NCBI GenBank assembly: GCA_051861205.1
Contig: JBHYDC010000006.1
Span: 1-64,000, forward strand
DNA length: 64,000 nucleotides
Reading direction: 5' to 3'
Source of the DNA: JBHYDC01 sp051861205
GTDB taxonomy: Bacteria; Pseudomonadota; Alphaproteobacteria; Rhizobiales; Pleomorphomonadaceae
The position numbers were made by a program, and so were the translations under genes. Positions within the stretch are counted from its first letter, which is position 1. Every line of letters starts with the position of its first letter. Positions 16,504 to 25,258 of the stretch are shown in pieces. The notes under the pieces are model-generated. The model did not search any database. It saw only the letters and a program-made list of their open reading frames with translations, and had not been told where the DNA came from.

Positions 16504-19248
16504 TCAGCCAAACAGGGGATCGCGGGCGACCGTGTCCGGAACATTCAGTCGCACCGCCATAACTTCCGGACTTTCCGGCTCCGGCTTGGCTTCGAAGCCA
16601 AGCGCTTCGCACATTGCTAACATCGTGGCGTTTTCGCGTAGCACTTCGCCGTGGATTTCCTCGTAATGTTCACGACTGGCGAAGCGGATGATCAGACGCA
16701 TCAACTCCCAACCCAGTCCGATTCCTTTGAGGTCCGAGCGCACCGCGATCGCATATTCACCATGCGTGCGCGTCGCATCGCCGTGGAGGCGCACCGCGCC
16801 CAGCATGTCGCCTGTCTTGGCGTCGAGGGCGATGAAGGCCATGGCGCGGGCGTAGTCGATCTGAGTGAGCCTTGCGATGAAGGCGTGCCCGAGTTCGCGA
16901 ACGCGCGCAAAGAACCGCAGCCGCAGATCTTCGTCGGTCATGGCGGCAAAGAAGGGCGGGTAGAGCCGCTCGTCTTCCGGCTTCAGTGGCCGGATGATCG
17001 TCTCAAGGCCGCCCTTCAGCGTGAGCCGCACCTCCCATTCGCTGGGATAAGGCCGGATCGCGAGGCGGGGATGACCGACCGACGGCACAATGCGGTGGAT
17101 TTCCGGCGCGGTGTTGGCGTTCACCGAAATGCGGGCGTCGACGGTGATGATCCGCTCATGGTCCGCGATGATCGGATTGAGATCGATCTCCCGGATGCGC
17201 GGCTCCTCCGCGATAAGCTGGGACAGCTTCACAAGCCCGAGCGCCAGCTTGTTCCGGTCCACCGGCTGACGGTCCCGGTATCCCGCAAGCTGCTTGGAAA
17301 CCCGCGTGCGGCCGATCAGATCGAGCGCCAGATTGACGTCGAGCGGGGGCAGGGCGAGCGCCTTGTCGTTGATCACCTCCACCGCCGTACCGCCGCGCCC
17401 GAACACCAGGATCGGCCCGAACACCGGATCGTCCGCAACGCCCGCGATCAACTCAACGGCTTTGGGTGCCACGATCATCGGATGCAGCGTCACACCTTCG
17501 ATGCGCGCATCCGGACGAGCGGCGCGGGCGCGTTCCAAGATGCGCGTGGCGGCTAGGCCGATCCCCTCCGCCGTTGTCAGCTCCAGTTCCACCCCGCCGA
17601 CATCGGATTTATGAACGATGTCGGGTGAGGCGATCTTCGCCACCACCGAGCGGTAGGTCGCGAGCAGTTCCGCGCCAAGCACGGCGGCTTCCTCCGGGGT
17701 TTTTGCGAGCACGGCCGGCACGGCGGCGATGTCGTAGGCGCTGAGGACGTCGGACACCTCCATCGCGGTCAGCCACGTCCGCCCATCATCAAGCGCCCGG
17801 TCGATCGCGGCGCGCGCCTTGGCGCGGTCGGGCGTGAAGCCGGCAAGAAGGTCGAGCGGCGTCGCGGTCAGCGCTTGCTGCGCCTCGGCATGCCGGATCA
17901 GTTGCATCAGCCCTTCGATCGCCCGGTTCGGCGTGTTCAGCACCGGGATCTTCGCCTCGGTGAACACCGCCTCCGCTGCCGGATCCCAGCCAAGCCAACA
18001 GGCGATCACCGCCTTTCCGCGATAATGCGTGCGTTTATACTCGCGCACCGCGCTCACCACCGCCTCCGCCGCATCGCGCGACGAGGCGAGCGCCGTCGGG
18101 CAGTTCATCACCACCACCGCATCCGTTGTGGGATCGCCGAGCATGGCCGCCATGGCTGCGCGATAGCGTTCGGGCGGCGCGTCGCCCACAATGTCGATCG
18201 GGTTGCCGCTGGACCATCCGGACGGCATTGCCGCGTGAAGAGCTACCAGCGTTTCCGGGGCAAGCGGCGCCAGCGCGCCGCCAAGGTCGATCAGCCTGTC
18301 CACCGCAAGCACGCCCGCACCGCCGCCGTTTGTCACAACCGCCACACGTTTGCCGGCAACGCGCGGGACAAGGCTCAGCGTTTCCGCCGCAGCGAACATC
18401 TGTCCGAGATCGTCCACCCTCAGGAGGCCCGCGCGCCGGAACGCCGCGTCATAGACCGCGTCCACGCCCGCCAGCGCCCCGGTGTGGGAGGCGGCGGCCC
18501 GGGCGCTTGCGGTATGCCGCCCCGATTTGATCACGACCACCGGCTTCGTCCGCGCCGCCGCCCGCGCCGCCGACATGAAGGCCCGCGCGTCGCGCACCGC
18601 TTCGACATAGAGCAGGATCGCCCTCGTTTTATGGTCGAGCGCGAAATGGTCCAGCATCTCGGCAAAGCCCACGTCCAAGGCATCGCCGATCGAAACGAGG
18701 CCGGAAAATCCGATCTCGTTGCGCTCCGCCCAGTCGAGCACGCTCGTCATGATCGCGCCCGACTGCGAGATCAGCGCGAGGTCGCCTTTGCGCCCCATCC
18801 GCTGCGCGAACGAAGCGTCGATGCCCGCTTCCGGCGCCTGGAGCCCGATGCAGTTCGGCCCGATCATCCGCAGTCCATGCCGCGTCGCGGCCTCCAACGC
18901 CGCCTGCCCCAGCGATCCCGGCCCTTGCCCAAGCCCGGCCGTGATGACGACCGCCGCCCGCGTGCCGCGTTTGCCCAGCGCATCGATCGTGCCGGCAACC
19001 GCTGCCGCCGGCACGACGACGACGCCGAGGTCCGGTGCCTCCGGCAGGCCCGCAACGCTTTCGTATAGCCGCAGCCCGTCGATCTCGCCGCCTTTGGGGT
19101 TGACCAGCATCAGCCGGTCCCGCGCACCCGCGATCAGATTGCGCGCCACGATAGCCCCCACGGATCCCGGCCGGGTGCTGGCGCCGATCAGGGCGATGGA
19201 GCGGGGTTGGAAAAAGGCTTCGACCGGGTCTGAGTTCAACGTGGGCAT
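16504..19248 (-). CDS. Pat-type protein: acyl-CoA synthetase (NDP-forming) fused to GNAT
   Basis: Likely protein lysine acetyltransferase that controls metabolic enzymes such as acetyl-CoA synthetase. 914 residues: CoA-binding and CoA-ligase domains (about 1-460), ATP-grasp domain (about 480-700) and a C-terminal GNAT domain (about 745-900). The N-terminal part has GASTRPGSVG, GPNCIGL and ISQSGA. His255 in ASHTGALAG matches the phosphorylated histidine of ADP-forming acyl-CoA synthetases, a residue that I recall as lost in enterobacterial Pat. AAGGAGA supports ATG 19248. A universal stress protein gene lies upstream on the same strand. Confidence 0.88.
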   Translation of the reverse strand: MPTLNSDPVEAFFQPRSIALIGASTRPGSVGAIVARNLIAGARDRLMLVNPKGGEIDGLRLYESVAGLPEAPDLGVVVVPAAAVAGTIDALGKRGTRAAVVITAGLGQGPGSLGQAALEAATRHGLRMIGPNCIGLQAPEAGIDASFAQRMGRKGDLALISQSGAIMTSVLDWAERNEIGFSGLVSIGDALDVGFAEMLDHFALDHKTRAILLYVEAVRDARAFMSAARAAARTKPVVVIKSGRHTASARAAASHTGALAGVDAVYDAAFRRAGLLRVDDLGQMFAAAETLSLVPRVAGKRVAVVTNGGGAGVLAVDRLIDLGGALAPLAPETLVALHAAMPSGWSSGNPIDIVGDAPPERYRAAMAAMLGDPTTDAVVVMNCPTALASSRDAAEAVVSAVREYKRTHYRGKAVIACWLGWDPAAEAVFTEAKIPVLNTPNRAIEGLMQLIRHAEAQQALTATPLDLLAGFTPDRAKARAAIDRALDDGRTWLTAMEVSDVLSAYDIAAVPAVLAKTPEEAAVLGAELLATYRSVVAKIASPDIVHKSDVGGVELELTTAEGIGLAATRILERARAARPDARIEGVTLHPMIVAPKAVELIAGVADDPVFGPILVFGRGGTAVEVINDKALALPPLDVNLALDLIGRTRVSKQLAGYRDRQPVDRNKLALGLVKLSQLIAEEPRIREIDLNPIIADHERIITVDARISVNANTAPEIHRIVPSVGHPRLAIRPYPSEWEVRLTLKGGLETIIRPLKPEDERLYPPFFAAMTDEDLRLRFFARVRELGHAFIARLTQIDYARAMAFIALDAKTGDMLGAVRLHGDATRTHGEYAIAVRSDLKGIGLGWELMRLIIRFASREHYEEIHGEVLRENATMLAMCEALGFEAKPEPESPEVMAVRLNVPDTVARDPLFG

Positions 19249-19343
19249 CGGCTCTCCTTGGAGGGGCCGGCAGGATGCCCAGCCCACAACGGCTATTCGT
19301 CAGCCTTACGGCCGGAGTTTATTGAGGCTGGAGCAATTTTAAT

Positions 19344-19367
19344 CGACCTGACGATCCCGTCAGGTCG
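19344..19367 (-). terminator. hairpin after the universal stress protein gene
   Basis: Perfect 10-base stem CGACCTGACG / CGTCAGGTCG with a 4-base loop, just past the stop of the leftward usp gene. On that strand it is followed by GATTAAAATT, so it is a plausible but weak intrinsic terminator. Confidence 0.6.
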
Positions 19368-19384
19368 CAATGCGTTCTCGCAGT

Positions 19385-20215
19385 TCAATGCATCATCAGA
19401 ACGGGAATGGGCATCGTTTCCAGCATGTCGCGCGTGGGGCCGCCAACGATGAACTCGCGGATCCGGCTGTGACCGTAGGCGCCCATCACGCAAAGATCCG
19501 CGCCGCTGGCCTTCAGATACGACGCAAGCGTGCCCGCGATATCGCCCACATCCCGGTTCACGGTGTTGATCGTCACGTTCAATCCGTGCCGGGCAAGATA
19601 CGTCGCGACATCCGCGCCCGGCTCACCCATCCACGCCTTGTTGGTCGCAACGATAGTGATCTCGACGGATTTTGCGAGTTCCAGGATCGGCATAGCGCCG
19701 TGAACCGCCCGCGCGGCCGTGGCCGAGCCGTCCCAGGCGATCACGACCCGCTCGACCGGCATTGCCTTCTTCCAGCCGAAGGGCACCACGAGCAGCGGGA
19801 CGCCCGCATCAAACAACAGCGCCTCGATCAGTGCGCCGCGCATCGGCTCCGGCTGGTCGAAATTCTCCTGGCCGATCACCACGAGGTCGGAAAGAAACGC
19901 TTGGCCGATCAGCGGCTGCGTCGCCCCCGCCAGCACGGTTGCGGTGCGCGCTTCTGCCGCCACACCGAAAGCGGTGGCAAGCGCACGAAAGCGTTCGGCC
20001 GCCGCATTGGCGTTCCGTTCCGTTTCTTCCATGGCGGTGACGATGTAATCGGCCGGGATGGGTGAGGCGAGGAAGCCCGGCGCCAGCGGCTCCATGGCAA
20101 CGGCAACGCCTGTGACATGGGCATCGGTTCGTGCCGCCAGCGCAAGCGCTGCCCGGGGACCCGGCAGGTTTTCATCATAGATATCGATGATCGTGAAGAT
20201 GTCCTTGATGGCCAT
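19385..20215 (-). CDS. universal stress protein with two Usp domains
   Basis: 276 residues in two tandem UspA-like halves. The second half carries the nucleotide-binding G-x2-G-x9-G(S/T) type signature near VMGAYGHSRIREFIVGGPTRDML; the first half is more divergent, with SDLVVIGQENFD. ATG 20215 starts MAIKDIFTIIDIYDE, the usual first β-strand, whereas a start at 20275 adds unrelated residues. These proteins respond to starvation and oxidative stress in other bacteria. It is followed by a hairpin and then by the Pat-type gene. Confidence 0.87.
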   Translation of the reverse strand: MAIKDIFTIIDIYDENLPGPRAALALAARTDAHVTGVAVAMEPLAPGFLASPIPADYIVTAMEETERNANAAAERFRALATAFGVAAEARTATVLAGATQPLIGQAFLSDLVVIGQENFDQPEPMRGALIEALLFDAGVPLLVVPFGWKKAMPVERVVIAWDGSATAARAVHGAMPILELAKSVEITIVATNKAWMGEPGADVATYLARHGLNVTINTVNRDVGDIAGTLASYLKASGADLCVMGAYGHSRIREFIVGGPTRDMLETMPIPVLMMH

Positions 20216-20335
20216 GGCGAGGGACCTTTCGAATGCGATGCGAGCAGACGAAGCCCAAAGCTTCGCCTCTCTCACACCACTCTCTCCCTAACGCCCTTGG
20301 CCCGCCTTGCGTTCGATCAAGGCTTGGTACGTCGC

Positions 20336-22498
20336 TTACGCGCGATCCGCCGCCTTACGCTCCCGCCGGCGGGCATGGAGAACCGGTTCGGTATAGCCGT
20401 TCGGTTGCTCGGCGCCCTTCAAGACAAGATCGAGCGCTGCCTGGAAGGCGATGCCGTCGAAGCTCGGCGCCATCGGCCGGTAGAGCGGGTCGCCCGCATT
20501 CTGGCCGTCCACTACGCCCGCCATGCGCCGCATGGTTTCGATCACCTGCGCCTCGGTGGTGATGCCGTGGCGCAGCCAATTTGCGATGTGCTGGCTGGAG
20601 ATCCGCAGCGTCGCGCGGTCTTCCATCAGCGCCACGTCGTGAATATCGGGCACCTTGGAGCAGCCGACGCCCTGGTCGATCCAGCGCACGACATAGCCGA
20701 GGATGCCCTGCGCATTATTGTCCAGTTCGGCCTGAACGACGTCCGGGCTCCAATTGGTGTCGGTCGCAAGCGGGATCGCCAGAAGATCGGCCTCGCTGGC
20801 GCGCCGGTTTCCGGCCAACGCGCGCTGGCGCGCCGCCACGTCGACGGTCAGATAATGCAGCGCGTGCAGCGTCGCGGCGGTGGGGGAGGGCACCCAGGCG
20901 GTATTCGCACCGGATTTGGGCTGCGCGATCTTCTCGGCCAGCATGGCGGCCATCCGGTCCGGCGCCGCCCACATGCCCTTGCCGATCTGCGCATGGCCGG
21001 GCAGGCCGCAGGCGAGCCCCGTATCCACGTTTCCGTCCTCATAGGCCTTGATCCAACGGCTCGACTTCATGTCGCCCTTGGCGATCATCGGCCCGGCTTC
21101 CATGGAGGTATGCATCTCATCGCCGGTGCGGTCCAGGAACCCCGTGTTGATGAAGAACACACGAGATTTCGCCGTGCGGATGCATTCCATGAGGTTGGCG
21201 GACGTGCGCCGTTCCTCGTCCATGATGCCCATCTTCATCGTGTTCGCCGCCAGCCCCAGCGCCGCTTCAATGGCCGCAAAAAGACGATCCGCGAACGCCA
21301 CTTCGGCCGGGCCGTGCATTTTCGGCTTCACGATATAGACGGAGCCCGCAGGGCTGTTCGCCCGTCGCCCGGACTTGCCGATGTCGTGCAGGGCGATGGC
21401 GGCGGTCACCATGCCGTCGAGAATACCTTCGGGGATCTCGCGGCCATCGGCGTCCAGCACCGCGTCCGTCGTCATGAGATGCCCGACATTGCGCACAAGC
21501 ATCAGGCTGCGGCCTTTCAGCACCAGCGCCGAACCGTCCGGCCGGGTGAACCGGCGGTCATCGGCAAGCTTCCGAACGACAGTGCGCCCGCCCTTCTCAA
21601 ACCGCTCTTCCAAGTCGCCGCGCATCAGACCAAGCCAGTTGCGATAGACCGCCACCTTGTCCTCGGCGTCGACCGCCGCGACAGAGTCCTCGCAGTCCAT
21701 GATTGACGACAGCGCGCTTTCGACCACCACATCGCTAACCCCGGCCGCATCGAGCGCGCCGATCGGATGGGCGGGATCGATCACCACTTCGACATGAAGC
21801 CCGTGCTTCTCAAACAGGATCGCCGCCGGCGCCGTTGCCGTGCCGCGATAGCCGGCAAAGCGAGCGGGGTCCGTTTGCCCGGTCTCGGTACCGTCCTTCA
21901 GCCGCACGGCCAACCGGTCGCCGACGATGGCGTAGGAGGCAACGTCGGCGTGGCTCCCGATCGTCAGGCCGGCCACCTCGTCGAGCACCGTTTTCGCCCG
22001 CGCCACCACCGCCGCGCCGCGTGCCGGGTCGAACCCGCTGCCACTGCGCGCTCCGGGAATGGCATCGGTGCCGTAAAGCGCGTCATAAAGGCTGCCCCAG
22101 CGCGCGTTGGCTGCGTTCAGCGCATAGCGCGCGTTCATGACGGGCACCACCAGTTGCGGCCCCGCGACCCGCGCGATCTCGTCGTCCACGTTGGCGGTCT
22201 CGACCGTGAAGGCCGGTCCCTGCGGAACGAGATAGCCGATATCGGCCAGAAACGCGCGATAGGCTGCAAAGTCGATCGGACCCCGGTGGGCGCGATGCCA
22301 GGCGTCGATCTTGGCCTGGATCTCGTCGCGCACGGCCAGCAGCCGCCGGTTCTCCGGAGCGAACGCCGCCACGATCCCGGCAAAGCCGGTCCAGAACTGC
22401 GCCGCCGTCACCCCCGTCCCAGGCAGCGCCTCGCGCTCAATGAACGCGTGCAAGACTTCGGCAACCTGGAGACCTTCGACCGCAACGCGCTGAGACAT
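20336..22498 (-). CDS. glcB: malate synthase G
   Basis: Condenses glyoxylate with acetyl-CoA to give malate. 720 residues, the length of the monomeric G form. Diagnostic stretches include MDCEDSVAAVDAEDK, the GSVYIVKPKMHGP segment, TMKMGIMDEERRTS, FINTGFLDRTGDE and GLPGHAQIGKGMW. ATG 22498 gives the canonical N-terminus. This is the enzyme that consumes glyoxylate made by glycolate oxidase, whose genes glcDEF lie at 39-43 kb; the genes are not linked in one operon. There is no isocitrate lyase in the window. Confidence 0.96.
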   Translation of the reverse strand: MSQRVAVEGLQVAEVLHAFIEREALPGTGVTAAQFWTGFAGIVAAFAPENRRLLAVRDEIQAKIDAWHRAHRGPIDFAAYRAFLADIGYLVPQGPAFTVETANVDDEIARVAGPQLVVPVMNARYALNAANARWGSLYDALYGTDAIPGARSGSGFDPARGAAVVARAKTVLDEVAGLTIGSHADVASYAIVGDRLAVRLKDGTETGQTDPARFAGYRGTATAPAAILFEKHGLHVEVVIDPAHPIGALDAAGVSDVVVESALSSIMDCEDSVAAVDAEDKVAVYRNWLGLMRGDLEERFEKGGRTVVRKLADDRRFTRPDGSALVLKGRSLMLVRNVGHLMTTDAVLDADGREIPEGILDGMVTAAIALHDIGKSGRRANSPAGSVYIVKPKMHGPAEVAFADRLFAAIEAALGLAANTMKMGIMDEERRTSANLMECIRTAKSRVFFINTGFLDRTGDEMHTSMEAGPMIAKGDMKSSRWIKAYEDGNVDTGLACGLPGHAQIGKGMWAAPDRMAAMLAEKIAQPKSGANTAWVPSPTAATLHALHYLTVDVAARQRALAGNRRASEADLLAIPLATDTNWSPDVVQAELDNNAQGILGYVVRWIDQGVGCSKVPDIHDVALMEDRATLRISSQHIANWLRHGITTEAQVIETMRRMAGVVDGQNAGDPLYRPMAPSFDGIAFQAALDLVLKGAEQPNGYTEPVLHARRRERKAADRA

Positions 22499-22684
22499 GA
22501 CAACCTCACTGTAAGTTATGCGCATAGGTGCCAACGATGGCGCCGCTTGTCCATAAGCCGGATGACTAGGAGCGTGATTTTACGCCAACGGTGCCAATAG
22601 GGCCTTGTACATGCTTGGTGTTTGCACGCGAGCACGGTCGCCGTCGCGGGGCTCAGGAGTGTTCATTGGAGCCAAAAACGACAT

Positions 22685-22713
22685 GTTAAAAAATGCTTTA
22701 CATTGAATATAAT
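22685..22713 (+). promoter_or_regulatory. possible sigma-70 promoter of the YHYH gene
   Basis: TATAAT at 22708-22713 with a weak GTTAAA at 22685-22690, spacing 17, in an unusually AT-rich stretch 37 bases before the ATG. The -10 match is good, the -35 poor. Confidence 0.35.
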
Positions 22714-22749
22714 AATGCATTAAAAGTCGCTGACATTGGAGAAAAGATA

Positions 22750-22878
22750 ATGAAAATTATATTGACGGCTGTTTTCTCAATTTTGGTCTCCGCTGTCTCC
22801 GCATCAGCCCATGGTGGCGGTCTCGATCGCAATGGCTGTCACCATGATAACCGGAACGGCGGTTACCACTGTCATTGA
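22750..22878 (+). CDS. small secreted YHYH-domain protein
   Basis: 42 residues: a signal peptide ending in ASA, then a tiny mature peptide of 22 residues rich in His, Gly and Asn (HGGGLDRNGCHHDNRNGG, ending YHCH). This Cys/His pattern matches the YHYH domain found at the C-terminus of many small exported proteins, and suggests metal binding (inference). GGAG lies about eight bases before ATG 22750. The coding sequence and its upstream region are much richer in A and T than the neighbours, so horizontal acquisition is possible. Confidence 0.75.
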   Translation: MKIILTAVFSILVSAVSASAHGGGLDRNGCHHDNRNGGYHCH

Positions 22879-22883
22879 CTGAG

Positions 22884-22924
22884 CGGGCGTCCCGCCTCGT
22901 TTAAAGGCGAGGTCGGGACGCCCG
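22884..22924. terminator. bidirectional hairpin between YHYH gene and xseA
   Basis: Long near-perfect inverted repeat: 22884-22899 (CGGGCGTCCCGCCTCG) pairs with 22908-22924 with one bulge, loop TTTAAAGG. It lies between two converging stops, six bases past the YHYH gene and four past xseA. No strong T-run follows on either strand. Confidence 0.6.
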
Positions 22925-22927
22925 TCT

Positions 22928-24355
22928 CTAAAACAGGCTACCTTGTTCTACGATGGCCCGTTTGGGCTTTGTCTTGCGCGGGCCTGCCTCAGGCGCTGCG
23001 TCGCCTGCGCCATCCGCCGTCACACCCACCCGTCCGTCGCAGAACTCGATTTCCAGCCGCTCGCCGGGTGTCACGGCGCCGGTTTCAAAAATCGGTTTGC
23101 CCTCGCCGTCGCGGATTAGTGCGAAGCCGCGCTTCAGGGTCGCGCGGTGGTTGACGGCGTCGAACACGCGTACGCTTCGCTCCAGCCGCGTGTGATGGGC
23201 GCGCAGCACCTCACCCATGCCCCGTGCCGCCCGCGCGGTGAGCACGCCCAGACGCTCCCGGCAGAGCTGGTTGGATCGCACGATCGCGGTCAGCGAGAGG
23301 CGAGCGGCGGTCTTGTCGAATTGGCGGCAGTGCGCCGTGGTGTTCGCCTTCAGCGCATTGACCAGCGCCGCCGCCGCCGCGTCGAACCGCTGGCGGGGCA
23401 GGGCGAGCACGTCGCCGGGTTTTGGCAGCGCCCGCGCGGCCGAAACCAGCCGCGTTCGCGCACTGTCGATCGCCCGCTCCATCGCGCCGTGATGGCGGCG
23501 GGCAAGCTCGTCCATCCGGTCCAAAAGCTCCCGCCGCACGGGTACGGCGAGTTCCGCGGCGCCGGTTGGCGTTGGCGCACGCACGTCGGCGGCATAGTCG
23601 ATCAGCGTCCAGTCGGTCTCATGACCCACGGCCGAGATCAGCGGTATCTGGCTTTCCGCAGCCGCCCGAACCACGATTTCATCGTTGAAACCCCAGAGAT
23701 CCTCAAGCGACCCGCCGCCGCGCGCCACGATGATCACATCCGGCCGCGCGATCGGCCCGCCGGCTGCCAGCGCGTTCAAGCCGTGAATGGCCGCCGCTAC
23801 CTCTGCCCCGCAGGTTTCGCCCTGCACCCGCACCGGCCACACCACCACATGCAGCGGATAGCGGTCGTCGATCCGGTGCAGGATGTCGCGGATGACAGCG
23901 CCGGTCGGCGAGGTCACGACACCGATCACGCGGGGCATGAACGGCAGCGCCCGCTTGCGAGCCGCGTCGAACAAGCCCTCGGCGGCAAGCTTGCGTTTGC
24001 GCTCGTCGAGTAGCGCCATCAGCGCGCCGACGCCGGCCGGCTCCAGCGCTTCGATCACGATCTGATATCTGGACGACCCTGGAAATGTCGTGAGCTTGCC
24101 TGTGGCGATCACCTCCATGCCCTCTTCGGGCTTGAAGCGAATCTTGGCCATAGTGCCACGCCAAACCACGGCTTCCAGCCGCGCGCCCTCGTCCTTCAGC
24201 GCGAAATAGGCGTGCCCGGACGAATGCGGGCCGCGATATCCGGATATCTCGCCGCGCACGCGCACAAATCCGAACTGGTCCTCCACCGTGCGTTTAAGCG
24301 CGAAGGAAAGCTCAGAAACGGTGTATTCGGTGGCATTGGAAGGCGTTTCGTTCAT
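22928..24355 (-). CDS. xseA: exodeoxyribonuclease VII large subunit
   Basis: Catalytic subunit of the single-strand-specific nuclease ExoVII. 475 residues: N-terminal OB-fold (VRGEISGYRGPHSSGHAYFALKD split across residues about 30-55) and the exonuclease core with GVVTSPTGAVIRDI, IIVARGGGSLEDLWGFND and SAVGHETDWTLID. A coiled coil follows, with a basic tail. ATG 24355 is chosen because the family starts close to the OB-fold; an upstream start at 24391 adds 12 residues and neither has a good ribosome site. The small subunit gene xseB is not in the window. Confidence 0.93.
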   Translation of the reverse strand: MNETPSNATEYTVSELSFALKRTVEDQFGFVRVRGEISGYRGPHSSGHAYFALKDEGARLEAVVWRGTMAKIRFKPEEGMEVIATGKLTTFPGSSRYQIVIEALEPAGVGALMALLDERKRKLAAEGLFDAARKRALPFMPRVIGVVTSPTGAVIRDILHRIDDRYPLHVVVWPVRVQGETCGAEVAAAIHGLNALAAGGPIARPDVIIVARGGGSLEDLWGFNDEIVVRAAAESQIPLISAVGHETDWTLIDYAADVRAPTPTGAAELAVPVRRELLDRMDELARRHHGAMERAIDSARTRLVSAARALPKPGDVLALPRQRFDAAAAALVNALKANTTAHCRQFDKTAARLSLTAIVRSNQLCRERLGVLTARAARGMGEVLRAHHTRLERSVRVFDAVNHRATLKRGFALIRDGEGKPIFETGAVTPGERLEIEFCDGRVGVTADGAGDAAPEAGPRKTKPKRAIVEQGSLF

Positions 24356-24445
24356 GGAACGAAAGGGGCACGACCAAGGGGTGGAGGTCAAGAGGGTGCT
24401 GGCGTCGATCCAACGATCGCCAGCCCGCTGCCGCCATCAGGCACC

Positions 24446-25120
24446 TCAAGCCTTGTAGCTGTCCAGGATTTTCTCGAAGGCTTTGCGATTGGCTTCGTTC
24501 ATGGTGATGCCCGCCTCGAACAACTTGCCGAACTGCTCCATGCCCTGCGGCCACTGGTAGGTCGTTTCGGCTTTTGGCTTGGCCTTGCCGGCGGCATAAC
24601 CCTTGAAAAACGCGCTCATGGCGTCCTTGAACGGGTTCTCCATTCCGGCCACGCCCGCCGCGCCACCCCCAAAGGCCTTCAACATCGGAGCGAAGGGGCC
24701 AGACTCCATCTGTTGGGAAATCCCGCCGAACAGCGTGGCCGCCATCGCGGGCATCACGTTGGAAACGACATCGGCGCCGACGCCGGTCATGGCAGAGGCT
24801 TGCGCGGCAATCACCTTGGCGGCGTCGCCCGACCCGAACATTTTTTCCAGCGCAATGCGTCCCGCTTCCGTGACCGCCGGCGATACCGCTGCCGTCGTAT
24901 CCTCATAGGCGGCGCGGAACTTGTCCGGATCCAGCGCCTCCGCCAGCGTGGAGGCGCGCGCCATGTCCTGCATGGATTTGCGCATACCCAGCGCGAAGAC
25001 CGGCAGCAGCGTCGCCATCAGCGATTCCATATCGCCGCGCTTCAGTCCAAAAGCTTCGGCCATATTGTCCACGGCTTGGCCACCCTGGGCCTGACGCATG
25101 AGGTCAACAAATGTGAACAT
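24446..25120 (-). CDS. DUF937 family protein
   Basis: 224 residues, cytoplasmic and largely helical. The N-terminal part (QGGQAVDNMAEAFGL; LLPVFALGMRKS) matches the DUF937 pattern, a family with distant similarity to YidB. The middle is rich in Gly, Ala and Met (VGADVVSNVMPAMAATLFGGIS). The C-terminus (EAGITMNEANRKAFEKILDSY) is a conserved helix in the alphaproteobacterial members. Function unknown. It lies between xseA and gshA on the same strand with gaps of 90 and 138 bases. Confidence 0.8.
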   Translation of the reverse strand: MFTFVDLMRQAQGGQAVDNMAEAFGLKRGDMESLMATLLPVFALGMRKSMQDMARASTLAEALDPDKFRAAYEDTTAAVSPAVTEAGRIALEKMFGSGDAAKVIAAQASAMTGVGADVVSNVMPAMAATLFGGISQQMESGPFAPMLKAFGGGAAGVAGMENPFKDAMSAFFKGYAAGKAKPKAETTYQWPQGMEQFGKLFEAGITMNEANRKAFEKILDSYKA

Positions 25121-25258
25121 GGCGCGACAGACCCTTTGGACAAACCGAACTCGATGATCGGCTTTCCCCGAGGGCGGGTCAAATTGTTTCGAGGTCCAGC
25201 AAGGCGTAGCAAAACCGCCTTTTGTATGGGACAGAGCTGCAACTGAACCCCAGATGGA

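Noticed and set aside
20117..21706. 529-codon open frame on the plus strand opposite glcB
   Set aside because: Arg/His-rich antisense translation with no domain; glcB and usp on the minus strand are certain.
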